Assembly (NCBI GenBank): GCA_021208965.1
Contig: JAJOJD010000019.1
Location: 1 to 47,493 of the forward strand
DNA: 47,493 nucleotides
DNA from: Gammaproteobacteria bacterium
Lineage (GTDB): Bacteria > Pseudomonadota > Gammaproteobacteria > JAGOUN01
Direction of reading: 5' to 3'
Shown: one piece after another, positions 8,922-18,000 of the stretch
Layout of the letters: every line of letters starts with the position of its first letter
Position numbering within the stretch: position 1 is the stretch's first letter
The notes under the pieces: model-generated
Told to the model about the DNA's origin: nothing
Seen by the model: only the letters and a program-made list of their open reading frames with translations
Database searches by the model: none
Made by a program: the position numbers and the translations under genes

Positions 8922-10351
8922 CATTAAAACTAACGAAAATTGTTGTAACGCTTGGCCCCTCACTCGATGATGAGATAGTGTTGCGTAAAGTGATACTGGC
9001 GGGGGCCACTGTTTTCCGAGCGAATTTTTCGCACGGCACAGCCGATGACCACGCGCGTCGCATTCAGTCTGTGCGCAAGGTGGCGGCTGATCTTCAAACA
9101 GAAGTGGCTATCTTGGCAGATTTGCAAGGACCAAAAATTCGAGTCGCGCGTTTTCGTGAGAAAAAAGTTCTCTTGCGTGATGGCCAATCATTTGTTTTAG
9201 ACGCGAATTTGCCGAGTGATCTTGGGGATGAAACCCAAGTGGGGATTGATTATAAAGAGTTGCCCCATGATGTGAGCGCCGGTGATACGTTGTTGTTAGA
9301 TGATGGGAAAATTATTCTCTCCGTCACTCAAGTCGACGGGTCACGGATTATTTGTACAGTGCTTGATGGTGGTGAATTGTCTAACAACAAGGGCATTAAT
9401 CGTCAAGGGGGCGGATTATCGGCGCCGGCCTTAACCGACAAAGATGCGGAAGATTTAAAAACGGCGCTGAAATTAGGCGCGGATTATATTGCCGTTTCAT
9501 TTCCACGATCCGCCGCTGATATTGTTGAAGCACGAATTCTGGTTAAGGCGGCCCGTGGCAGCGCAAAAATTATTGCAAAAATTGAGCGTGCTGAAGCGGT
9601 TCATGTCATTGATGATATTATCAACGCATCGGATGGTGTGATGGTTGCCCGAGGGGATTTGGCGGTGGAAATTGGTGATGCTGAGGTTCCTGCGGTACAA
9701 AAACGCATTATCATGCGTTCTCGGGCATTGAATAAACCAGTGATTACCGCAACGCAAATGTTGGAATCGATGATTACATGTCCGGTGCCTACCCGTGCCG
9801 AAGTTTCGGATGTCGCAAATGCCGTGCTTGATGCGACGGATGCTGTTATGTTGTCTGCGGAAACGGCAACAGGCAAATATCCCGATAAAGCGGTGGAGGC
9901 GATGACGCGTATCGCCGTTACGGTTGAAGAAAATCCCGATATGGATAGTATGATCCGATGGCATGATGAAGATAATGCCGTTGAACAGGTGGATGAGGCC
10001 ATCGCGCGTGCGACGATGTATACCGCTAACCATTTAAATATTACAGCCATTATCGCCATGACCGAGTCTGGATCGACGCCTTTATGGATGTCCCGTGTTC
10101 GAGCCCATATTCCCATTTATGCCTTAAGCCGGCATATTACTACTCAGCGCATTGTGTCTTTATATCGCGGGGTTTTTCCGATTAATTTTGATGCGACTAC
10201 CATTGAACATGGCGATATTAATACAGCCGCCATCATGACGTTGCGGGAATTGGGTGTGCTTAAAAAAGGCGATCGTGTCATTTTGACTCACGGTGATCGT
10301 GCGGGTATTCATGGAAAAACGAATACCATGAAAATTATGGAAGTTGGATGA
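8918..10351 (+). CDS. pyk: Pyruvate kinase
   Basis: The enzyme converts phosphoenolpyruvate and ADP to pyruvate and ATP. The 477-residue protein has the family blocks [50 protein letters not shown], the catalytic-site [32 protein letters not shown] and [10 protein letters not shown], then a C-terminal allosteric domain from about residue 345. ATG overlaps the corrected pgk stop (ATGA), so pgk and pyk form one unit. Confidence 0.97.
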   Translation: MTLKLTKIVVTLGPSLDDEIVLRKVILAGATVFRANFSHGTADDHARRIQSVRKVAADLQTEVAILADLQGPKIRVARFREKKVLLRDGQSFVLDANLPSDLGDETQVGIDYKELPHDVSAGDTLLLDDGKIILSVTQVDGSRIICTVLDGGELSNNKGINRQGGGLSAPALTDKDAEDLKTALKLGADYIAVSFPRSAADIVEARILVKAARGSAKIIAKIERAEAVHVIDDIINASDGVMVARGDLAVEIGDAEVPAVQKRIIMRSRALNKPVITATQMLESMITCPVPTRAEVSDVANAVLDATDAVMLSAETATGKYPDKAVEAMTRIAVTVEENPDMDSMIRWHDEDNAVEQVDEAIARATMYTANHLNITAIIAMTESGSTPLWMSRVRAHIPIYALSRHITTQRIVSLYRGVFPINFDATTIEHGDINTAAIMTLRELGVLKKGDRVILTHGDRAGIHGKTNTMKIMEVG

Positions 10352-10422
10352 TAGGATATTGTCCCTTCTCTAAAAAGCCATTAGAATCACGTTCTATTTT
10401 TCGATGATCCGATGAGGATGCT

Positions 10423-11835
10423 TTGATTATTCCAGTAATATTATCAGGGGGCTCTGGGTCGCGTTTATGGCCAAGCTCTCGAACACTTTACCCTAAACAA
10501 TTGCTTGCGCTGAGCGCTGAACGTACCATGATACAAGAAACTGTTTTGCGTTTGTCTCAGATAGAAGATATCTCGACTCCTGTGATTGTGTGCAATCAAG
10601 AACATCGTTTTACGATCGCAGAGCAACTTCAGCAAATCGATGTCGTGGGTGCGCGTTTAATTTTAGAGCCAGAGGGTAAAAATACCGCGCCGGCTGCATT
10701 GCTGGCCTCTTTATATGTTCAACAGCATTATGGCAGCGATGCTGTGTTGCTCATTTTGCCCGCCGACCATCTCATTCGTCATATGGATGCATTTCATCGC
10801 GCTGTTCGTCTGGCGGTGAGAAGTGCGAAAGAAGGGCATTTAGTGACGTTTGGTGTAACGCCGACATACCCTGAAGCAGGATATGGTTATATTGAATGTG
10901 GCGCGACGATAGCGCCTGATCTTTATCAAGTTGCTCGTTTTATTGAGAAGCCCAATCTTTCTTTGGCTGAACATTACCTCGCAGAAAAAAAATATTTGTG
11001 GAATAGCGGAATGTTTGTTTTTTCTGTCCAAGCGTATCAGAATGACATCTCACATTATGCGCCAGCCATCATGGTTTCGTGTCAACAAGCATTTGAAAAA
11101 GCGGTATCCGATCTTGATTTTATACGTGTGGATGCCGATGCGTTTAGCCATTGTCCTTCGGATTCTATTGACTATGCTGTGATGGAAAAAACAGAAAAAG
11201 CGGTTGTCGTTCCCTTAGAGGCTGAGTGGAGTGATTTAGGTTCTTGGTCATCCTTATGGGATATTTTACCCAAAAATGCAGATAATAATGTATTGGTTGG
11301 TGATGTCTTAACGCATGATGTGGAAAATTGTTACATTCGTGCGGAACATAAATTGGTTGCCGCGGTCGGTGTACGGGATTGCGTCATCGTTGAAACGGAT
11401 GATGCCATATTGGTGGCCGACAAAAAAAATGCTCAAGACGTTAAGGAAATTGTTAAACGTTTGCAAGCGGACAATCGCTTGGAACATCATGCTCATAGTA
11501 TTGTTTATCGTCCTTGGGGGAGTTATCAGTGTCTCGATCAGGGGAAAAATTTTCAAGTGAAACGAATCTGTGTCACGCCTCGCGCAAAACTGTCTTTGCA
11601 ATTGCATCACCACCGTGCAGAACATTGGATTGTGGTCAAAGGCACGGCTAAAGTGCGTCGAGGTGACGATGAATTTCTTTTATCCGAAAACCAATCGACG
11701 TATATTTCTGTGGGCGAAAAGCACCGACTAGAAAACGCGGGCGAGTCAGTTTTAGAAGTGATCGAAGTGCAATCCGGCGATTACTTAGGCGAAGATGATA
11801 TCGTTCGTTTTGATGACGATTATCAGCGCGTATAA
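10423..11835 (+). CDS. manC: Mannose-1-phosphate guanylyltransferase / mannose-6-phosphate isomerase
   Basis: This bifunctional type II enzyme makes GDP-mannose for LPS O-antigen or capsule. The N-terminal nucleotidyltransferase opens with LSGGSGSRLWPSSR..PKQLL and contains EPEGKNTAPA, ILPADH, IEKPN and NSGMFVF. The C-terminal cupin domain from about residue 350 has RPWGSYQCLDQG, LQLHHHRAEHWIVVKG and a closing GDYLGEDDIVRFDDDY. At 470 residues it is normal length. The start is TTG at 10423, giving MIIPVILSGG, preceded by GATGAGGA. It begins 71 bp after pyk and overlaps the convergent ubiH gene by 13 bases. Confidence 0.94.
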   Translation: MIIPVILSGGSGSRLWPSSRTLYPKQLLALSAERTMIQETVLRLSQIEDISTPVIVCNQEHRFTIAEQLQQIDVVGARLILEPEGKNTAPAALLASLYVQQHYGSDAVLLILPADHLIRHMDAFHRAVRLAVRSAKEGHLVTFGVTPTYPEAGYGYIECGATIAPDLYQVARFIEKPNLSLAEHYLAEKKYLWNSGMFVFSVQAYQNDISHYAPAIMVSCQQAFEKAVSDLDFIRVDADAFSHCPSDSIDYAVMEKTEKAVVVPLEAEWSDLGSWSSLWDILPKNADNNVLVGDVLTHDVENCYIRAEHKLVAAVGVRDCVIVETDDAILVADKKNAQDVKEIVKRLQADNRLEHHAHSIVYRPWGSYQCLDQGKNFQVKRICVTPRAKLSLQLHHHRAEHWIVVKGTAKVRRGDDEFLLSENQSTYISVGEKHRLENAGESVLEVIEVQSGDYLGEDDIVRFDDDYQRV

Positions 11836-12986
11836 AGCAATGCTCGCTGCGCTATTCGGCTACTGCCTAAGGCGTTAATTAGCAACGTTCGTGCCGTCGT
11901 GTTTAATGGTCCGATGTGTGAGGACAACTCGACCGCACGGTCAGTGAATGCGAGTGTGCGTGCGGTTTCTTTCTCTTGTTGTTCGGCGTAGTCGCTGAGT
12001 AATGATAGAGAGATGTCTGTTTCACCATTTCGGCGTCGTTCACGTAATAAATGGCTGAATAAGGCGACGTGTTTCACGGCCAAGTTAAAACCTTGTGCGC
12101 CCATGGGGTGTAAGGTTTGTGCGGCATTCCCCATGAGCAGTAAACGTTTTTCGACCACCTTATCAGCCTGTACTTGAAACAGCGGATAAGCGTAACGTTC
12201 AGAAACGCTCGATAATTTTCCAAGACGGTACCCAACCGCATGTTGTAGATGACTTAAGAACATCGGATCTTCATACGCCATCAGTTCATCCATATAGTCG
12301 TTATGACCACTCCAGATGAGGACCGATCGCCATGGAGAATGCGGAAGTAAGGCAATCGCAGTATCATCCACCCAGCGTTCGTAGGCGGTAAAAGCATGGG
12401 AATGGTGTAAGTCAATCGTCGCGACCAGAGCCTTTTGGTGATAATCTTTTCGAGTAACCCCGATGCGAGCCTGTTGACGCACGAAGGAATCGGTACCATC
12501 TGTCCCAACCAAGCAATTTGCCGAAACTGTTTTATCGTTGAGTGTCACGGTGATGTGTTCAGGATGTTGATAAACCTCACGGATTGTCGCTGGTGAAAAA
12601 ATGGCGATACTTTGTTCGGCAATGGCTTGGTCTAGGGTCTGTTGTAACGCCCGCGATTCGAGCATATAGCCCAACGCTTCTTCTTGCATATCCTCCGCGT
12701 GTAAACGAGCCGCACCGAAGCTGCCTTTATTCGATATATGCAGGTGTTTTATGGGGGTGATATGCCCTTGCAATAACGACCAAATATCTAAACGATCCAA
12801 TATCGTACGTGTTTTGTTCGACAGCGCAAAGACGCGGTTGTCGCGGCGTTGTCGGCGTTGTTCGGGCGATAGACTATCAACTAAGGCGATCCGGTAACCC
12901 TGTTGAACTAACGCCAGCGCCAAACAAGAACCAATATGACCACTGCCACAAATAATAACATCAAAACTCTCTGGAGGTGTTGACAT
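11823..12986 (-). CDS. ubiH: UbiH, 2-octaprenyl-6-methoxyphenol hydroxylase
   Basis: This FAD-dependent monooxygenase hydroxylates the ubiquinone ring. The 387-residue protein has an N-terminal Rossmann motif (ICGSGHIGSCLALAL), an internal GTDSFVRQ block, and the second FAD motif GNAAQTLHPMGAQGFNLA. The Asn and Gln at the start of that last motif are characteristic of UbiH rather than other UbiH/UbiF-type hydroxylases. The position directly downstream of pepP is also the E. coli arrangement. It is last in the ygfB-pepP-ubiH unit, 6 bp after pepP. Confidence 0.92.
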   Translation of the reverse strand: MSTPPESFDVIICGSGHIGSCLALALVQQGYRIALVDSLSPEQRRQRRDNRVFALSNKTRTILDRLDIWSLLQGHITPIKHLHISNKGSFGAARLHAEDMQEEALGYMLESRALQQTLDQAIAEQSIAIFSPATIREVYQHPEHITVTLNDKTVSANCLVGTDGTDSFVRQQARIGVTRKDYHQKALVATIDLHHSHAFTAYERWVDDTAIALLPHSPWRSVLIWSGHNDYMDELMAYEDPMFLSHLQHAVGYRLGKLSSVSERYAYPLFQVQADKVVEKRLLLMGNAAQTLHPMGAQGFNLAVKHVALFSHLLRERRRNGETDISLSLLSDYAEQQEKETARTLAFTDRAVELSSHIGPLNTTARTLLINALGSSRIAQRALLYTR

Positions 12987-12992
12987 CGCCGA

Positions 12993-14312
12993 TTAGTCTC
13001 GCATTAAGGCTTCAATATCGGCAATCGATTTTGGAGCGGTGGTCATGTTATGGTGCCCATTTTCAGTGACGACAATATTATCCTCAATTCTGACGCCAAT
13101 ATTCCACCAGCGAGGGTCAACATTCGGCGTGTTGGCTTGAATATATAAGCCAGGTTCGATGGTGAATACCATGCCTGCGCTTAGCGTTGGCCATTCACCG
13201 TGTTCATTGTTATAGCGGCCCGCATCATGAGTGTCTAAACCCAAGTAATGTCCAAAGAGATGCATGTAAAAAGGGCGATAGGCTTCTTGTTCCAGTAATG
13301 TATCACACGAGCCACGCAGTATGCCGATGTCGATTAATCCTTGTGTTAGCTCTTTTCGACACGATTTCTGAATGCTGTCCCAATTGATCCCTGGTTTCAC
13401 TAAATCTACTAGGGCCAGTTGTGTGGCCAATACGACCTCATAAACCGCTTTTTGTTCACCATGAAAGCGCCCGTTGGCAGGGAACGTTCGGGTGATGTCT
13501 GAGGCATAGTATTCATATTCGCCACCCGCATCGATTAAGACGAGATCATTGTCTTTAATCGGCGCATTATTGGTAACGTAATGTAATACACAGGCATTTT
13601 CTCCGGCACCAATAATCGGCGTGTAAGCCATGTCGCGAGACCCGTTGGTCATACAATGCCCGCGAATAATCCCTTCTAAGGCATATTCATACAACCCAGG
13701 GCGACAGTGTTGCATGGCTAAACGATGTGCCTCGCTTGAGATATCATTGGCGTGTTGCATGAGAGCGATTTCTTCTTCGCTTTTAATGACGCGCATGGGA
13801 TGAAGAATAGTGTCACTATTGCAAAAAGTATCCGGTGCAATCGCTCCACGTCGAACACCCGCGCGTGCGCGATGCATCGCATCAAGAATGTGGCGGTCCC
13901 ATTCAGGCTTTCGTCCAACGGGGTAGTAAACTTGTCGTCGATCTTTAAAAAATTGAGGCAGTTTTTCAGTGAAACTATCGATAGGAAAGGCTTGATCCAT
14001 ACCGAAATCTCGACAGGCACCCTCTTGGCCGGCACGGCGCCCTGTCCATATTTCCGCACTCGGGTCTTTCGGTAAATTAAACAGTACCACTTCACCTTCA
14101 GGGCGATGAGGCGCGAGCAATAAAACAGCATCAGCTTCGTTATAACCCGTCAGATACCAAAAATCACTGTTTTGCCGAAAAGAAAACGTATTGTCAAAGC
14201 CATTACGCAATATATCGTTCGCGGAGGGAATAATCGCAATCGCATCCTCAGGAAGTTGCGCCAAGACATGTTGACGGCGCTTTGCAAAGACGTCAGCGGA
14301 GAGGGTTAGCAT
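12993..14312 (-). CDS. pepP: Xaa-Pro aminopeptidase (PepP)
   Basis: The 439-residue metallopeptidase removes N-terminal residues before proline. The N-terminal domain contains FRQNSDFWYLTGYNEADAVLLL. The C-terminal pita-bread catalytic domain carries the dinuclear metal ligands in LIDAGGEYEYYASDITRTFP, HLFGHYLGLDTHD, TIEPGLYI and VRIEDNIVV. Length is close to E. coli PepP (441). It lies between ygfB (9 bp upstream) and ubiH (6 bp downstream), the conserved gammaproteobacterial order. Confidence 0.97.
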   Translation of the reverse strand: MLTLSADVFAKRRQHVLAQLPEDAIAIIPSANDILRNGFDNTFSFRQNSDFWYLTGYNEADAVLLLAPHRPEGEVVLFNLPKDPSAEIWTGRRAGQEGACRDFGMDQAFPIDSFTEKLPQFFKDRRQVYYPVGRKPEWDRHILDAMHRARAGVRRGAIAPDTFCNSDTILHPMRVIKSEEEIALMQHANDISSEAHRLAMQHCRPGLYEYALEGIIRGHCMTNGSRDMAYTPIIGAGENACVLHYVTNNAPIKDNDLVLIDAGGEYEYYASDITRTFPANGRFHGEQKAVYEVVLATQLALVDLVKPGINWDSIQKSCRKELTQGLIDIGILRGSCDTLLEQEAYRPFYMHLFGHYLGLDTHDAGRYNNEHGEWPTLSAGMVFTIEPGLYIQANTPNVDPRWWNIGVRIEDNIVVTENGHHNMTTAPKSIADIEALMRD

Positions 14313-14321
14313 AGCAGGCTC

Positions 14322-14903
14322 CTAATGATGGGTTGGTCGGACGCGGCCATTCAGTTCGGTAAACATTAACATCGCGACGACGCGTACATGTTCGAGTAAG
14401 GTCGTGAAAGCGTCATCGTCAAAATCTTCACCCGATTCTAGGGCTTGTTGGTAAATACGAGAAATATCTTGAATATCTTTTTTGGCATCTTTGACGCTCG
14501 GAAGTTGCATGGCGTTAAATTTATTTTTATAGGCATCCGTCACAGCATCGGCGATATTCAGTCCTAGCATAAAATTTTCACTCCATTTGGATAAAGCACG
14601 AAGCCGCAATAAACCAGGTTCTGATTCTTCGCTGGGCAGTAAAACATCAAAATCGAACCCAAAACTGCTTAATTGTTGATAAATCGCTGAAAATAAAGCC
14701 CGTACGCAGCCTTCTAATTCAATGCGGCGATTCGTGCTACTGGTGGCTAATAATAGTGACATCCACGCCGGATTGGGTTCTGTTAATCCTCCACACGCGA
14801 ATCCCGATAACAAGCCGTGAAGCTCGGTGGCTTCTAAATACGCTCCGGATTCGGCCAATAGCAGCGTAATGAATACATAACTCGGTGGCTGGGGTAATGA
14901 CAT
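14322..14903 (-). CDS. ygfB: YgfB/UPF0149 family protein
   Basis: This 193-residue acidic protein matches the UPF0149 family in the position it usually holds, first in a ygfB-pepP-ubiH unit. Visible family features are LHGLLSGFACGG near residue 24, a central FMLGLN block, and an acidic C-terminal region ending in a helix with VVAMLMF.EL. It has no catalytic motif, and its function is not established for this family generally. The start is ATG at 14903. The intergenic region above it also holds the promoter of the divergent OTU-like gene. Confidence 0.88.
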   Translation of the reverse strand: MSLPQPPSYVFITLLLAESGAYLEATELHGLLSGFACGGLTEPNPAWMSLLLATSSTNRRIELEGCVRALFSAIYQQLSSFGFDFDVLLPSEESEPGLLRLRALSKWSENFMLGLNIADAVTDAYKNKFNAMQLPSVKDAKKDIQDISRIYQQALESGEDFDDDAFTTLLEHVRVVAMLMFTELNGRVRPTHH

Positions 14904-15010
14904 AAGCGCAATCGTTAAGACATTTTATAATATATAATAGTATCTCAATGGAGATATCGAATCTATAGTCATGATGTTGGGCAATGATTAACCTAATGTT
15001 GTGTTAAGGA

Positions 15011-15038
15011 TTGACAACTATAGTTTATTCAACATACT
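15011..15038 (+). promoter_or_regulatory. Sigma-70-like promoter for the OTU-protein operon
   Basis: A perfect TTGACA (15011-15016) is followed after 16 bp by CATACT (15033-15038). Transcription would start near 15045, leaving a leader of about 20 bases that contains the AGAGG ribosome site (15055-15059) before the ATG at 15067. The placement supports that start codon over an in-frame GTG at 15001, which would lie upstream of the promoter. Confidence 0.55.
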
Positions 15039-15066
15039 CTCACGCACGCGACAAAGAGGCCTATTT

Positions 15067-18000
15067 ATGTTCGATCAAAGTCAAGAAAAACAAATTAAAT
15101 TAAGAATAATACCACGGGATGGAGAGTGTGGATATACAGCCATCGGTAAAAATCGTGAAGAGGTCATTTCTGTTCTTCGGAATAATGTTTCTCTTGATAT
15201 AACAGACGCCATCGCTAACAACGTAGCAGAAACAGCTGACACCGGATTTAATGCGTGGCTAAGAGATCCTCGCCATAGTACTCAAGATGGCGCAAGCGAT
15301 TTCAATGCTAAGGTTGATGAATATCATGGGGATCGCTCACCGGAGGTGTTGGATGGGCTTAAAGTTTACATTTCGGTGAACCCGCAAGTCCGTCAACTTT
15401 ACCTCAACTATAATTCACAGAGAGCTATATTTGTCCATCCACAGTTATTGTTGAAATATGCTCAGCATTCTGGAATGCAATTATATATTTGGCAACTTGA
15501 TCGTAGTGATCAGTTGGTCCCGATGCGTAATGATGAAGGGGACTTTAGTTCTTCTCATACCGACAGGGCGACGTCACGAATGGATATATTATTTGTTAAT
15601 GGAAACCACTTCGACCGCTTGGAGACCACTGGGTTTCGTCAGGATGAAACATTAGAGGGTCAAACGATTACAGTAGGGACTCCAAGAATGCGGGAGGTAA
15701 AAAACCCGATAGTGCCTATCCCTCTAATGCCTTCTTTATCTACACCTTCGTCGCCGGAGACTGTTTTTGCGTCATCTCCGTTAATGCCAGCAGATACAGG
15801 ATTACTCTCTTGGGTAGATTTATTAGGCCAAACAAGAGGCAGGTTAGCTCCTCCTCAAGATGATCCTGATCGTGCACTTAACGTTGACATCCCCCCATCG
15901 CCGGATAGAAATAAAACTCATCCGTTGACACAGGATCTCATGTTTGCGTATGTTAATCAGCTGATGGTTGTTTTGACTAATAAAACCAACGCTATAGATA
16001 AGTCTATAGCACCAAAAACTGACAAAGATGTGGATAAAGTCGGAAAAATTAAGGCCAAAATTGAGTCTTTAAAAAAATTCACCGCCACCTCGATTGGTGA
16101 GCTATTTGATAACGACTTTGTCCAAGTATTATCCATTAAGCGTGGACCCCAACTTCCTAACACCTTTGGTGAAGTGGTGAGTGAGACGAGTGTCGGTTTT
16201 TTACGTGAGAATCCGTTTTCGTTGATGCGTCAACATGCTGTTTTAAATGCACTGACAAAAATGACGCTATCGACTGAAGATGAACGCACGGTTAACGAGT
16301 ATCTTGGGTTAACTTGTCAGGTGATAGAAAAGATCCGGCCAGTATTAACCGGATTGTATCATCAGGGAGAAAAACTTAAAGATTCGATGCAGAGTTTGAT
16401 GGATTTTGCTCAAAAAAATCCTGATTATGCAAGTTTGATTCGTGTATTGTTTTTGCTGTGTTTTGATATTTCTCGATATAGCCATAACGAAAGGCGAAAG
16501 AATTTATTCAATGCCCAAAAGTTATTAACACTTAAAGAATGGGTTTTTAATTCACAAACAGATATCGTCCCTCTTGATATTGAGGCATTTTTACGGGAAT
16601 CGGCAAAACAGTGCCATCCGCACGATTTGCGGTTGTGTCTTGCCGCTTTGATTGAAATCGATGCGGCGACAAAGTATTTTGATTTTGAGTACACTCTTAA
16701 GGTGCATGACGCACAGACAGACGCCATCAGAATTCATGTCGGCAAGTTTATGCATCATTATATGCCGCCCGTTCCAATATCTTCGCCCCCTGAGTTAGCA
16801 GAAATGTCTAGTATTGATCTGTTATCAACAGGCAATTTTGGCCAAGTTATAAGCTTTAAACAAGCGCTTTCGTCAAACGTATCCTTTCCAACCGCTTTTT
16901 CACCATCCATGAGTTTAGCGTTCGCGTGGGGGACAAGTTCCATCAATCCGATAACGCTGAAGACATTAGCGTTGTTGTCGACGGAGGCAGATCTTTTTGA
17001 GTGGTTGGATGCGTTGCAGAAGAGTGAATGTTATCCCGTTGGGTTGTTGAATAGCAAAATGCTTGAAGTCATCAACGAGTTCAAAAGTAAACCGTTTAAT
17101 TCAGAGAACGATTATTCATTCAAGATTATCGATGATGTTGCTGTGTTAGGTCATGAAAATGGCGTCTCTTCTGTTGAAGACTTTCAAAAGATGACGGCCT
17201 ATCTCTATGCGTTACTCGATTTTGGAAAAGCGGTGTATTACTTTTGGCATAGTGAATACTCAAAAAAAGCAACCGAGGCGATTTCGGATCCACTAAAAGC
17301 ATTGTATGCCGTCACGTATTCTGCCGTATATTATATTCAGCAGTTTACTAATATATTGGGGGTTTTTTTACTTAAATTGCAATTAAGCTCATCCGATAGA
17401 CAGAAAAAGATAGAACAGTTAGAAAAGCTTCAGGCTCAAGTAAAAAATTTTCTTGAATTTGTGCGGAGTCACATAATCTCTTCTGAAGAAACACATAATG
17501 AGATTAAAACTATATTAGGCAATCATGTTGACCTTAGTTCTCCTGGTTTTCGTACTCAATTGATGACGAAGATAGGTCGCGGGGATTGGGAATTTGTGCT
17601 TCAGGCGCTGTTTACGCTCGAGCATCATCAACCGCAGGTGGAAGAAGATATAAACACGATATGTAGGGATATTTTCAAACGCACAGGTGAAGCTAGTTGG
17701 GAAAATCTCGCTCCTATTTTTTATGATAGTCAATCTTCAATCTACTTACACGGTCTATATTTATACTATGCTGTCACTCTACCCAACCCGCCTTTAATGG
17801 GTTGTATGAAAATTGCGGTCTTTGGTTTTGCGTATCCATCTTATGCGACGATACCGGCCAATCGACGTTTATTTGCTGGTCTTGTGATTCGGGCTTTTTC
17901 AAAGATAGTGTCCATAGAAGATTCGACTATCCGGGATGATCGTATTCTACATCTTACCCCGAATGAAAAACGTGCCTATACCCAAGCCTTGGAATATTTA

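Noticed and set aside
9497-10116. Two long minus-strand open readings inside pyk (178 and 171 codons)
   Set aside because: They are antisense shadows of a fully conserved pyruvate kinase; their translations are low-complexity and they have no ribosome sites.
15001-15066. GTG at 15001 as the start of the giant OTU-like protein
   Set aside because: The TTGACA/CATACT promoter lies inside this stretch, there is no ribosome site before it, and ATG 15067 has AGAGG at good spacing.
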